Below the pieces are notes generated by a model. That model saw only the letters and a list, made by a program, of their open reading frames with translations. It did no database searches and was not told the origin of the DNA. Below are positions 29,445-55,469 of a stretch of DNA of 64,000 nucleotides, one piece after another. This DNA is from Alviniconcha marisindica (taxonomy: Eukaryota > Mollusca > Gastropoda > Provannidae), in contig JABMCL010001960.1 of assembly GCA_018857735.1 (NCBI GenBank), forward strand, positions 971,001 through 1,035,000, given 5' to 3'. A program made the position numbers and the translations under genes. Within the stretch, counting starts at the first letter, position 1. Each line of letters starts with the position of its first letter.

Positions 29445-29815
29445 ACAAATCTGGCCCATACTCTCAGGAAAGGTTGAAATACAGTGATCCCGATATACAA
29501 ATCTGACCCATACTCTCAAGAAAGGTTGAAATACAGTTATCCTGATATTAAAATCTGACCCATACTCTTAAGAAAGGTTGAAATACAGTTATCCTGATAT
29601 TAAAATCTGACCCATACTCTCAAGAAAGGTTGAAATAGTTATCCTGATATTAAAATCTGACCCATACTCTTAAGAAAGGTTGAAATACAGTTATCCTGAT
29701 AATAAAATCTGACCCATACTCTCAAGAAAGGTTGAAATACAGTTATCCTGATATTAAAATCTGACCCATACTCTCAAGAAAGGTTGAAATACAGTTATCC
29801 TGATATTAAAAGTAT
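29445..29815 (+). repeat. About 57-bp satellite inside the TTAA element
   Basis: About seven units of the type TCTGACCCATACTCTCAAGA + AAGGTTGAAATACAGTTATC + CTGATAT. The array stays within the element and so probably moves with it. Confidence 0.85.
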
Positions 29816-30811
29816 GCATCCAAAATAACCTATGAATAAGATGTGGGGACTGTATAGTTCAATGTGATGTGCTGAACTGCAGCAGCATGTTGCGTGCTAG
29901 TTTTTGGATTTTTATGTCCTGTCACTTGTACAGGTCTTCTCAGAACAAATCACACATTCACAGTTCCTTCATACCAGGTCAGAACAAAGTCACCAAAACA
30001 GAAGTAAGCTGGCTCACAGTTTTACACACAACAACATTAACGCAACCAAGCCAAACCGGGTGATAATTAGCCACATCTCAATATTTACTGTTACACTTCA
30101 CTTATTTGCAACTGAGAATTATATTTTTCAGCAGATTTCCTGAACATATTTAGTATACAAAACAACTGATCAAATCACAAGTATGTCTAATTCACTGTTA
30201 AGAAGCACATTAATATATTTCGGTTCCTATTCACACTCTGCAGGCACTCAACACACAACCTGCTTAAACTGCTTGTGACTACAAGGAGGGTGTTCTGTAC
30301 TACTACTCTGTGGGCCCACACTGGAAATAGCCATAGCCAAAACCAACATAGCTGAAAAGTGTGGAGAGGAATTGAAAAAATGAAGGTGAATGGACCAGGA
30401 AGGTAGAAACTATGACAAGGAAGAATTTCTGGCAGTAAGTGAAACATGCATTGATGTACTCTGACCTACCACAGCTTTTAAAAGGAGAATATTTGTCAGC
30501 TCAAGGCTCTCCACAGAGAGGACCCAAATTTCTACACCCACAGTACCCCACTGTGGGTTACACCATGGGTCACAATGGACCCACAGACACATGAAATTGA
30601 ACACCTCAAAACATATTCCTGATATCACTTTGAAATTTCAAATATTCAGCAAGTTTGTCATTTTACACATGTATGCAGAGTTGCTTCCCCCCCTCCCCCA
30701 TCCCCACCCCTCCATTTGTTTACATAAAAAAAAAAAAAACTACACAGGCCCAACATCATGGGTCAAATCTGATCCAGGCTGTTGTAGAGGCCAAAATATC
30801 ATTTGATATTA

Positions 30812-32374
30812 AGGTGCTTTGGGGGAACTTTGTCCACTCACTGGGTTGGGTGAACTTCGGTCACCCAAACACCTTCTGAACTGCACTCAGTACTATGCAT
30901 CAACCCCTACAATTGAACTTTTCCAAACTGTAAATCAGCTTCATAATGGATCAGTCCACAAAGAAAACAACAAATGAGAGTGACTGTTACAAGTAGTGTA
31001 TGGGAAAACCTGTCCTACTTTGGGAGCCTTGCTATTCGCTTGGCAACAAAACCACAGTGTGGGTTGTATGGAAAGTAAGGACCAACATACTGTTGGCTGA
31101 TCTGGTTTGTTTTGAAGTTCAGTGTTTGAAAAGTTTATTGATTTTGGTTTTACACATCAATCAAAAGCTGATGAATCGGTATGGGTCATTTATTTTTATC
31201 AAAAAAATTAACACAAAGTAAAAGGTAAATTATCAAGGTGGACGAGTTTCCCCCAACTTTGGGGAAACTTTGCCCACACCACAACGGTAACATTGGAAAT
31301 TTGCCCTTTTTTTGCTTTTACTAGTTTTAGGCCTAATGATTCACTAGGCCTAACAATAACATGAAAAAGAAGAAACAAACTGATAAACAGTAACATCCAA
31401 AGAGGCCGTTGGAAATTCCTGGGCCATTTCATATGCTATAACTTTTAACAAATCACAAATATCATCAGAATCGTCCAAACGGGGTCAAAGGAAGTGAATA
31501 AACCCAAAATTTGCAACAGAAAGTGAGTTTAATCATATTTGTGTCCTTCAGTATGCATATATGCTCCTTTCAGACATTTGATCTAGATCTAATTTCTGAG
31601 TAACCATGCAAGCTTCCTGAGTGCTGATGTTGGCATGCAAACAATGGACTGGGTACTCAGGACTCGCCCATTTACAGACTGAATCAGTCACTTTTCAAGT
31701 TTTCTCACCCATTTACAGACTGAATCAGTCACTTTTCAAGTTTTGTTGCAAATGTTGGCTTCATTCTCTAGATCTTATATGACCCTGTTTGAGTGATTCT
31801 TCTGATATTTGTGGCCCAAAATGGCATTTAAAATGTCCCAGGAATTTCCGACCGTCTCCTTGGATATTACTGATAAACTATGAAATGAAAGAACTTTTTT
31901 CAACTCAGTTGAGGGACCAGAGTTAGGCTTTCAGAAATAAAGCATGTGTTGGTCGGGTTTACGCTGCTGAGTTTACTCCAGGTGTTCCACATTTATGCTG
32001 AAAAGGTTCACATTCAGTCTTTCCAAAAACACTCAAGTTCCTACTAGTTTGGACATCTTTCTTAGCCTTTTCCTTTTGTTGCATGTGTTCTCTTTATGTT
32101 TGGACGAAGTTCCCCCAAGACACTGGACAAGTTACCCCCACGTGGTCAAAATTCCCCCAAATCACATACATCAGAAAAAGAATGGTTTCTTTCATATTCA
32201 TGAGACTAACAATGTAACATGGGTAGTTGTGTTGTATACTAATCTGCGACTGGTTGAAGGTGTCTACAAACCACAACGAGCTTGTGTTGGTTGAGCCAGT
32301 GTGACAGAATTGTGCCTCAAAGCATGCATGTGAATGAAACGTACCTGTTTGGACGAAGTTCCCCCAAGGCACCC
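30812..32374 (+). mobile_element. TIR element nested in the TTAA element
   Basis: Ends AGGTGCTTTGGGGGAACTTT (30812) and inverted AAGTTCCCCCAAGGCACCC (to 32374), flanked by TA. The GTTCCCCCAA core recurs inside, in both directions (31012, 31247, 32107-32160), as subterminal motifs often do. No transposase remnant is visible. Superfamily not assigned. Confidence 0.6.
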
Positions 32375-32442
32375 TAATAGTATGGGTTCAAAATGACCCA
32401 TGGCTTAGGGGCTGTGTAGTCCAACCTGATGTACTGCAAAGG

Positions 32443-32661
32443 TTAACCCCTTCGCTGTAGCAGCCTGTAAAATTTCCAGGGTTGAAAGATGGACAGATCT
32501 GCCTGCAAACAGTATATTTTCCAGTCCTATAACAGTACTTTCAATACTATGCATTTTGCTGAAAACCCTTTCACATGCCAGTGTGAAAAAGAAAACAAAA
32601 AGGTTTAAGGTTTTCAAATTGCACACATTTAGTGGTCTTTTTCAAGTAATGAAGGGGTTAA
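32443..32661 (+). mobile_element. 219-bp TTAA MITE abutting the larger element
   Basis: Ends TTAACCCCTTCGCT (32443) and inverted AATGAAGGGGTTAA (to 32661). It shares the TTAA at 32443-32446 with the 3.2-kb element, so the order is TTAA-element-TTAA-MITE-TTAA. Confidence 0.6.
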
Positions 32662-33227
32662 TGGACTGAAGTGGGACTAGGAATAGCAAGATGGGGACTA
32701 CAGGAAAAGCCATGCCACAGTCTGCCTGTTTAAAGTCTTTCAAGTTCTGTGCCTGATTGTTACTGATTTTCAAGATCTGTATGGACCCTGTCACATGTTG
32801 TCTTTTGATTTTTTTTAGGGTATATGGCTTAGTGGGTAAATAATTTCCAAGATTCAACAGTTCCCCATTCTCTATTTTCACAAGATTCGCTTTCCACCAT
32901 CATAGTATCAGTGCCATTTACACCATGGAAAACAGATCTACGCAAATGCTTTGGTGGTGAGCATCACTGCATATATATAGGTGAGACATAATGGTTGGGT
33001 CATGGCAGAATAATCTGCCCTGTCTCTGTAAAGGAAGCAGGCGGTGTCTGTTGCTGTACTGTGCACCTTCAAAAGCTTTTTCTGTTTACTTAAAAAAAAC
33101 ACTGTCATCCCTCGATACCAAGACAGGCACTGTAAGTAGCAGTTCTAGAAAACAAATCTGCCAATGCTACAAATGGTAGAACTTTGCATAAAACAACCAC
33201 CGTTCAATACCATTGCACTATCACTCA
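32662..33227 (-). other. Proximal PLPP6 3' UTR
   Basis: AT-rich sequence directly after the stop, between PLPP6 and the TTAA element cluster. No gene or repeat recognised. Confidence 0.4.
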
Positions 33228-33607
33228 TTACAGGTGTATATGACTTAATACATCATGCAGCCAATCCTCAATCACACTGAAAGGAACCCAAAATGGCAGG
33301 TAAAATGCATACTCTAAACCTCCAATGAAAAATCCGAAAAGAACATCCAAAATATGATGCCGTCCAAGCATTATGCGAGACAGACCAACACAGCTGCAGA
33401 ATGCAAGGATGAAGACTGCAAAACGCTTCTTTACAACTTTGTCAATGAGAAAAAAAGCCACCATGGCTGCCCTTGTGGCATGGCCTGACGGGAAGGAGAA
33501 AAGATCCACAGAGACTGTGGCAAACATGTCCATTCTGTTGTTGGATGGCCGTCCTCGTCGAAACATCAGCTTTGTCACGCCAACCACAATCAGATCAAGG
33601 ATCAGTA
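33228..33607 (-). CDS. PLPP6: PLPP6 exon 2 (catalytic PAP2 domain)
   Basis: Begins after ctcttttacag with LILDLIVVGVTK and contains all three PAP2 motifs. It ends ..WLHDVLSHIHL and TAA at 33228-33230. The catalytic Arg, His and Asp residues are all present. Confidence 0.9.
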
Positions 33608-36288
33608 CTGTAAAAGAGAACAGAAAAACTAGTCAATTTTAAAAGGTCATATTCATATCAACACTACAACAGTAATAACATACAAGTTTAATACTATTAC
33701 TGTATGCCATACAGCTTTACAATTTATGAATGTGTTGATGTAGACATTGGTAACTGTGATTTTGTCTCGAAGCGTGTCAAGGTCAAAGGTTTTGTCTTCA
33801 GTTCAAACTGCACGTTTACCATCACTGCCATGATCAGTCCTTTAAAGTCTAAAAATTTTTAGCCTTTCTTGATATTTTGTCCAGCCTTTCTGCAATACAA
33901 AAAAAGATATCAAGATAAAAAAGTTACAATCAATGATTTTGCTTTTAAATACTCAGATTTGATTTGAATTTGGAGTCCACTTTGCACCAGTGTAAGTTAC
34001 TGAGTGTGTGCACAGTACTCAATGTAGGGAATTCTATTAAGTTTTACAGCTGGCCCAAATGTTACCTGCCGCCTCATTGATCTTATTCACTGGGTGATGT
34101 GAGTATGTAATTTGGGGGCTGGTAGTGGTAAGTGGTATCAAAGATGCAGTGTGTATAACTATAAGATGGGCAAGCTAGGACAGTTGGTAGTGTTATAGGC
34201 AGCCAGTCCCACTGACGGACAGTTCAGACAAAAGAGTAACAAATCATTTTTGCAATAAAACTATAAATTTTCATTATTTATATTTGAACTTGAAGCTGTA
34301 ATAAAATACTGTAATAATATTTAATAATAATGAGAACAATCCTACAAGTATACAACAGAGTCAGAGACCAGTATATACTGCAATTACAAACCAAAATGCT
34401 ACTTGTAATTGTATTAATACTTTTTAATTATTAATAGTAATAATAGGGAAGTTATAGAGCAATTTTCTGAGACTCAAAGTGCTTTACAATTAAAGAAAAA
34501 CATGTAATGTGCAAATACACACAGTGAAACATACACACACATATGGTAGTTTGCACATATGCACACACACACATAGGATCAAGTGCACACACAATGCCAA
34601 TAAAGAACACACACATATAATGCATGCACACACACACACATGGCCAAGAAGATTATATCAAAAGAAAAAGACAAAAAGAGGCTATACTGAGTTTTGAAAA
34701 AGATTTTAAAAAGTCTTAAAGATAGTCTTAAAGACTAGTTTGAAGGCAAGGATATAAGAGCTGTGAATGAGAGTGAAAGAGATTTTAATAATCTATTTCT
34801 GGTCAAAATATTGTTTGAAGAGGTAAGTTTTAAGGTTATTTTTGAAGGCAGGGAGGGCTGTGGTGGAAAGTGAAAGAAAGAGAATTCCAGATTTGTGCAG
34901 CAGGGAAGGCACAAACACCATGCTGTTTTCTTTTGAAGGTGGAGATGCAAAAAGTCCTATTATCTGAAGAAGAAAACAGATACCTAATTCTAACTGAAGG
35001 GATAGATCTGGACAGGTTCTGCCAAGTACTGAAGGGCAGTGCCAGTGATGATTTTACAGCAGATAAAAATAATAAAAGCTATTTTGTATAGGACGCCAGT
35101 GCAGTTTCTTGAGAAGAGGTTTGATGTGTGATGACTGTCTGTGCATAGCTTGCCAGTTGGAAATTGCAGAAGTCTGATCTGGACAGGTAGTACGAGTTAA
35201 CTAGTGGTTGCATCTTCAGTGAGATATATTGGTGCGTGGCACTCACACATCTGGTTTCAACGTATGCAACCTTACAGGTTTGATAATTGTATTGTTTCAT
35301 TGAAAGATTGCCATTAAAGATGAAGTTGCGGTTGTGGATGATTCCAGCAAACTCAACATCGGTTTTGCCTGTGGGTATTACAAGATCATGTTGACACTAG
35401 ACTAGTTATGACAGAAGATGATGAGAAGCAAATAGCTTCAGTCTTATTATTCAGTTTGACTTTTTGATTTTTACTTCCATCCATAGCCCAATACCTTTGA
35501 CACAGTCTTCAAGTAAATCATTAAACGGACCAATCTCAGTGAGTAATTTTCAGGCAGAGTGATTGCCCCCATCCCCCCACTTACCCTCCCTCACTCCTCG
35601 TTACATTATTTCTGTGCGTCTGTGTGCGCGTGTGGTGTGTGAAGAATACAATATTATTACTATAGAACTATTAGTTTTGTGATTTTAATGCATAAGTTTT
35701 TGTTGATCTTGTAAAACGGGGTGTGCTCACCCTTGTCGATTGGAAATGGCCGCTATTATTATGGAGTTGTTTGTCTGCGAACATTTTAGGACGAATAGAG
35801 TGCTTTTCGACGAGGCGTGTCAGTGGTGTTACTGTATTTGAAAAAACTAATCTTGTCATAAGTTTTGTGAAAAACTGTCAGTCACATACACAGGTCCAAG
35901 ACTAAGTCAGTAACCCGAGCGGATGGAAAACACACCCACACCCGCGCAGACTAGAATCTGTTAACACTAGCTAGTAGTAACACTCACGGAAAAACAAGTT
36001 CACAAGCATTTCAATGTCTTGTCTTCTGTGGGTCATGAAAAATGCTATTACTGTTCCAGTAAGCCACAATACTCCATGAAAACTGATTTCCATAGCTTTC
36101 ATTAGGGGCCTGAGACTCGCCAATGACGATCCTTCGTGAGCACAAATGCTCAGAGCAGCCGTCCATTTTCGGTCCTGTGCAATCGCCAACTCCAGCAACG
36201 ACCATCTTGTGCTCCGTGTAGATTCTGTTAAAATTTGGTCTTTTAACACTGTTTGTTCCCTCGGGTTTTCATTTTGCCTTTTTCTCAT
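33228..36288 (-). CDS. PLPP6: PLPP6-type polyisoprenoid diphosphate phosphatase (2 exons)
   Basis: Exon 1 (36288-35988) and exon 2 (33607-33228) join as TTC C|TA, giving 226 residues plus stop. It belongs to the PAP2 superfamily, an ER membrane phosphatase that in vertebrates dephosphorylates presqualene and polyisoprenoid diphosphates. Motifs: C1 KLMFRRGRP (about 113-121), C2 PSGH (140-143), C3 SR-x5-H-x3-D (177-188, SRIMLGRHHILD). All catalytic residues are present. Hydrophobic stretches fit several membrane segments (about 68-85, 93-111, 147-176, 189-205). RPLMKAMEISFHGVLWL and NNRMDMFATVSVD are PLPP6-specific blocks from memory. The N-terminus is shorter than the human protein (about 295 aa). 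The donor is gtgagt; the acceptor is ttctgttctcttttacag. Confidence 0.9.
34395..35290 (-). mobile_element. CR1/L2-like LINE fragment (RT C-terminus and 3' end)
   Basis: On minus, pieces of a reverse-transcriptase C-terminus appear in order with frameshifts: SDFCNFQL (near 35175), KPLLKKLHWRPI (near 35110), AFPAAQIWNSL (near 34900) and AFKNNLKTYLFKQ (near 34840). These match the usual order ..LDFCN.. / PLLKKLHWLP / AFS-x-APKLWNSLP / FK-x2-LKTYLF of CR1/L2-clade elements. The 3' end TGTAAAGCACTTTGAGTCTC and a TATTATTACTATTAATAATT tail follow at 34490-34420. It is dead, and lies inside the PLPP6 intron. Confidence 0.7.
35617..35790 (+). repeat. Dispersed repeat, copy 1 (second copy at 43.3 kb)
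   Basis: Shares GAATACAATA, TTTTTGTTGATCT, TGCTCACCCTTGTCGAT and CCGCTATTATTATG with 43268-43510. It lies in the PLPP6 intron. Confidence 0.55.
35988..36288 (-). CDS. PLPP6: PLPP6 exon 1
   Basis: Starts at ATG 36288 (MRKRQNENPREQ). It carries a hydrophilic N-terminus and the first hydrophobic segment (ISFHGVLWLTGTVIAFFM), and ends ..MLVNLFF plus one base before donor gtgagt. The start is the first Met of the frame. Confidence 0.85.
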
Positions 36289-36694
36289 CTCGTATTTTGT
36301 TGTTTTCCAGGCGTTCTAACACAGTCACAGGTACGATTGCTCCTGGTGCTGTAAACAGAAAGGGACGTCACTCTTAATGATGTATACGTCACAAAATAAT
36401 CTCTGTAACAGTCCCACTTTTTTTAAAGCAGTGAATATGAAGCTTCTAATCTGCTTTGTGTTGATCAAAATTCTATCGGGACAAAACTAGTCACCAACAA
36501 GTTTCATGAAAAAAATCCCTTTGAGAGCTTTGCTGGGTCTGACTGTTTATTTGTTTTCCCCTCATGATGAATGATGATGATCCGTTTTTGCTGTGCCTTT
36601 CTTCAAGCAGACGACACTTTGACGGCCACGAACAGAGAGCTGGTTGACACCTGCCGCTTCACGACGGCTCTGACGGCCAGCTTAGAAGGTCCCG
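36289..36694. promoter_or_regulatory. Bidirectional promoter region PLPP6 / FAM78
   Basis: 406 bp separate the two divergent start codons, so the promoters must lie here unless FAM78 has a further upstream 5' exon. A possible acceptor (tttcttcaagcag, ending 36609) hints that FAM78 may have a spliced 5' UTR. No clear TATA box. An in-frame TAG at 36683 lies just before the FAM78 ATG. Confidence 0.45.
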
Positions 36695-50269
<13,575 letters not shown>

Positions 50270-51300
50270 CGCCTGTCAGTGTGGGGAAGGTCACCGTACC
50301 GGGTCCCGTGTCCTTCAGTCGCGGCCTTTTCTTCACTGTGCATGTCTTGTCCTTGTGTCGGTCTTCATCTCGAAGGAACTGGAGGCTAGTGTGAGGGTGT
50401 TTTCACTCATCTCGAACAATCTGTGCTAACTGTGTGATGATGGAGACGCTAGAGCACGGCCCTGATGATCGTCTGCACAGCAAGCTGGCTTGCCAACACT
50501 GACGTTCTGGGTCTACGTGGTGACGAGCAGCTCTGAAATCATCCAGCTCAAACACAAGCCTGAATAGTTTTGTATGTGTTCGTATTTTATTTCCCAGCAT
50601 TTGATACTCGGGATAATGGAATGAAACTTCAGTTATTGAAGACCTTCCTTTCTGCAGCAGTCTGCACTAACTAGTCAGCGAGTCATTTGACTAGTTCGTT
50701 ACAGTGCGGAGGCACTGCGAACCGTCGTCACCAATTCTCTTTCTGCCTACGAGAGAGCACCTTTTGCAAGATGTGAAGACTCTGCCATTACATGGGATGG
50801 GGGTTGGGAGGGGTCGGGGGATGGGTGGGGGTGGTGGGTGAGGGGGGGTGGGTGGGTGCGCCGGTCGACCACGCTTCTTGGAGGTTGTTAGGTGCACTTC
50901 CAATAACCCCAGCTATCCACGCTTCTCGCCACGCCTGAATTAAACAACGCACAAATTTCTGAAGTCTTGTAGTGTTGTTGGAGTGGAGATGAACATTAAA
51001 CGTTTCTATGAAACTGAGCTACTCGTTTCTACTGACAACAAAATCTCATGGAGCAGTTTATGTGACTGCACCGTTTCATTGCGGCAGGTTTCAGTTTGAT
51101 ATAGATCGGACACGTTTTGTTTAATTTTTTCCGCTAAAAATACTCCCATTTGAACAACGCGCGAGATCTCAGGGCGGGTTAGAAGTCTAAAGGTTGGGAA
51201 GATGGGTGGTGTCGGATGGGTGATTGGAAATGGAATTACTGAGTGTGGTTGGAATGAATGGGCCTGACGTTAACACATGCCCAAGATGGAAGTGGTCTAT
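50270..51300 (+). other. Probable FAM78 3' UTR
   Basis: Sequence after the FAM78 stop with one G/T-rich stretch (50800-50865). The first AATAAA I see is at 51805, so the transcript end is unclear. Confidence 0.35.
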
Positions 51301-51309
51301 ATAAATACT

Positions 51310-51790
51310 ACATCAAACATAATATCGTTTAGGCATTCAAACAAAAACGTCCCAAACTCAAAACGCACGCAATAAGGACCAAAACATGCATAAATAAGGC
51401 ATCAAACCACATCATATCGTGTAGACGTTCAAAGACTACGTTTCTAACCCGAAACAAACACAACAACGGCCAATATCATGATATCATTTTAACATCCAGA
51501 AAACGATTCAAACCCAAAACGTACGCAACAAAGGGCCAAAACAGTCAAAACACACTTCATCAAACCACAACATATCAGTTAGACACTCAAAGAAAACGTT
51601 TCAAATCCGAAACACCTGCAACAAGGGCAAAACAGTCACAAACGCAGCATCAAACCGCACTATATCATTTAGACACTCAGAGAAAACGTTTCTAACCTGA
51701 AACACATGCAACAACGTCCCTAACAGTCAAAAGCACAGCATCGAACAGCACCATATTGTTTAGACTCTCAAAGAAAACGTTTCAACCCCG
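51310..51790 (+). repeat. About 90-bp tandem repeat
   Basis: Five diverged units carry GCATCAAACCACATCATATC, TTTAGACACTCAAAGAAAAC and GAAACACATGCAACAA blocks. It lies just downstream of FAM78. Confidence 0.75.
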
Positions 51791-51799
51791 GTGCCCCGC

Positions 51800-54500
51800 A
51801 AGCAATAAAATATTATTAATAACTTTTATAGCAACGAGTTCAAATAACAAGTTACTTGAACTATGAAAATAATAATAATAATAAAAGAAAAAAAGAAAAG
51901 AAAAGATAGTGGCATAATATACAACAACGTTTACTAAATAGAGCGGATAAAGACTGTATGAAGATGTTGTCTCGCCCCTTTTGATCATGTCTTTACTATT
52001 CATTTTATAATTATGTTGTTACCAACATAACAGTATCTCTTTTAGTTTTGCCCGTCTCTGCATTATGATCTGAACTGTCTTATTCTTCGTTTGTTATTTT
52101 TCTCCATGGCGACCGTCTGTTGATGCACTATATCGAGCTGTTTGTATCCGACACGATACCTGCCTGTACACAAACCTGATTTTAAGTTTACAGTAACATC
52201 AAATATGTGACATTAAACATTGCATTTGGACAATCTTTTTCTCTTGATAAAGAGTTAAAATTTTAATATCGCACTTGTGACTGTGGCGCCTATTCAGAGA
52301 GGTGCTCAGTACGTTTCTTTCCTTGGTAAAAAGCGTGAACGTGTGCAGTTTCCTGGCGAAGTCATTTATTGTTTGCATGATCATAACCAGTTTGGAGTTT
52401 TACCCGTTGCTGTCACTTTCGTGACCTTGATTTTATTTTATAGATACACTAATGTCGGAAAGATAACACTGACAGTATCTTTTGTTTTGGTACGTTTCTG
52501 TCTGATAAAGTTCGATATTTGCGATTGTCACATCAGCAGATATGACTGGTTTATATCATAGAGATAAATTAAACGTTCCATACCTTAGCAAAATCTTAAC
52601 TTTGGCTTGTCTCAGACACTGTCTAAGCGAGATATTCGAAAAGCTGCATAACAATAAACTGTATTAATGAATATTTATTCATAACAGTTTTGATGACCTC
52701 TGTCTTTCCTCAAGGTCATAGCAGTGTCAAGAAAAGCAACAAAATCATTAAATTTTTTTAGAATAATTTCATTTATATTTCTTAACTACTAGCCTTATAT
52801 TTTCCTTAAATTTTATTTTTTGTTTATAATTATTTTTTAGAATATTTATTCATTTATTGTCTTTGCGACATTTTTTTCTGTCCTTTTTGTTTGTTTGTTT
52901 TTGACGTGATCATAGGTCTATATTTTGTTTGTTTTGTACTTCTGTTTGTTCATTTTAACATGCGTAAGTTGACCAATTGCCATATGAGGGGCTTCTTTGT
53001 TTTATTTTCAAGAACAAACTAGAACATGCTAAATAAATACAGAAAAACAAATCCAAAGCAAAACAAGCAACAACAACAACAACAAAAAAGAAAAAAGAAA
53101 AAGAAAAAAGAAAAAGAAAACAAACAAACAAACAAACAAACAAACAGAACAAAACCAAAAAAAAGAAAAAAAAAAGAGCACACAATCTCTGAATTGTATT
53201 GTGGTCGATGTGTACAACTGGAGTGCTTGAATTCTGCAAAGAATGATTCTGTACCAAACAATACATGATCTATAATATTGATTTTTCAGTTATTTTCATG
53301 CCAGGAGTGCATTCAATGCCATATTCTAAGTATATACAATATTTTGGATGTAAAGCATTGTGGACATGACGTAGTAATATCTTAATTTTTGCTAATAGAT
53401 AACCAGTTTAAAACTTTACATGCAATTGTTAATTATACAGAACTATTATAGAGGGTTTCCTTTTGTATTTGCATGTCTTTCGGTGCACATTAACAGCATA
53501 ACTGTGATTCATTTTAACTCGTGATTTTTATATATGCATGGTATGTTTGCATGATGGAAAACTTAATAATGCCATGGTTCTTTCAGTGATATTTTGTAGG
53601 GGAATTAGAAGTGGTCAACACAACTTGTCGATTGTCCTTTCGTGGTATTCTCCTTCAGCACTTGGTGTCCATAATTTAATTGTGAGTTTTAGGCAGAATG
53701 AGTCAGATTTTTGCATAATATATAGAATGGTGGCTTACAATGTTAACAGACTTTTTCGAGAAAAGGCTCAGTAATTTGTAAAACTGTCTTTATTTGTATC
53801 TTTGTCTGGTATAGGTAGTGTAATGTATTAACAAGTCGAAATCAGTCTCGCTTTTCCTTTGCTCAACAGTACATCCATTGTCTTGTTATGCGTCGGATTT
53901 TCTCGTAGAAAAATAACGAAGAGAACAAATGCTTCTTTTCCCTTGCTTTCGATTTGTATTAAAGGAGAAAGACGAGTGTGTGTAACGATCAGTTTCGGAC
54001 AGTCTGGCCGTCCGCCTTGCCAGCTCCAAAGACCCACGCACGCCGCACACTACAAGCTGCAATATCTGGCTTTTGTTCCAGACAGTATGTAATCCAAAAT
54101 GTGACTGGCCCGAATCGAGTGTTAATACCAATTTTTGAGACACTGACCTTTTAAGGTCACGAGAATTCCGGAAGGTTAAAACTTGAGCTGTTATTATTTT
54201 GACCGAGCTCTCCCTTAGAGTAAACTAATACTGATGACCTCGAATTTCCCAAGAGAAATCATTGATACATTTCATAGATTTGACTTTTGGCATATCTCAT
54301 CTGTTGCCTATTTCGTTTTTTTAGTTCTGGATAGCAGTAAGCTATATTCTTGTACGGCGTCCATCATGTGCCACCCGTAAAGACCGACACTTGAATGCGA
54401 GTCTGTCGAGCATTTTCTCTCTTTAAAAAAAGATATATACATAGCCGATGAACTGTGCCACAGCAGGTAATAAATTCATTTCAGGTGATGGCCTTTGTTT
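51800..54500. other. Non-coding stretch, nothing recognised
   Basis: AT-rich sequence with an A-rich run of CAA/AAG units (53060-53180). Short open stretches here show no similarity I can name. Confidence 0.4.
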
Positions 54501-54509
54501 CTGTGTGTA

Positions 54510-54532
54510 TACGTGTGTGTGCACGTGTGTGT

Positions 54533-54597
<65 letters not shown>

Positions 54598-54606
54598 CGC
54601 GCGCGG
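54510..54606 (+). repeat. (GT)n(GC)n microsatellite
   Basis: About 80 nt GT followed by about 16 nt GC, another Z-DNA-prone tract. Confidence 0.95.
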
Positions 54607-55469
54607 AAGTTTCTCCTCTAGTTAAAATGCTATAATTTCCATCTGTAAAAATCAGTAGACCCTTGATCTATTTCAGTACTTTTACTCTAGCACAATGATT
54701 CACTTGTAAAACACTTGGTCTCTTATTTCCTGTCAGTGATTGCTTTCCTGAAACACAATCTTTCTCTATTCTCCCTTTAACCCAGCCTTAAATTTATTTG
54801 CTTTTCTCTTGAAGGGATATAAGCTTTAGTTCAAACAATAACATTTTGAATATGTTTACCACCCGCTATTATAAGCTGCGTCTAATTTTTCTGTTTATAC
54901 AGCGGCATCGGCCTGAGTGGAAAAATCGGACTGTTTATCCAGTAAGTGTACTGGCATAATTTTCTCCGCAAACATGCACAACTGAAAAATTGAGAAATGA
55001 ATACTATACATGCTTACCGTCTTGCAGGTAGGGAAAAGGGATCGACTGGTTTTGATGTATTTTAACGAAAAGCGAAACATTTACGTCGTGTAAGCTTTTT
55101 TCCACAGACATCCAAGGCAGAACGGACAGAAGTGTGGTTGTTTAGAGATTTTACGTCCAAGGGACAGTACGACGCCAATGTGCACGGCATCAAGCGTGCA
55201 CAGTTAGTGCCGCTTCAATAGTGGTAAACAGCCGTCTTAAATTCTGGCACACACCTTGCCAGGGCATTAAGCACTTTGTCTTGGACTCCTGTTCTTTATC
55301 AGCGTCATGTGCATGGGCCCAGGCCGCTATCCAATCCCATTTATAACCCCATAACTGGTTTGCTCGTGCTGGCGAGAGGATGCAGCCCGTTTACCGCGCC
55401 CTCCATCTGGCGCGGCGACTGGCCCTCAAAGAACCCCCATCTCTCTTAGGTCCGGTTGTACAGGCTAAC

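Larger units (their letters stand above)
29238..32446 (+). mobile_element. piggyBac-type TTAA element (3.2 kb, composite)
   Basis: Terminal inverted repeats TTAACCTTTGCAGTACAT (29238) and its exact complement ending at 32446; the CCTTTGC start resembles ends of piggyBac elements of the Looper type. Subterminal blocks are also mirrored (GGTCATAATGGACCC near the left, AAAATGACCC near the right). Inside are a 57-bp satellite, a second left-end-like segment (about 30555-30600) and a TA-flanked TIR element (30812-32374). I see no transposase. Confidence 0.65.
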
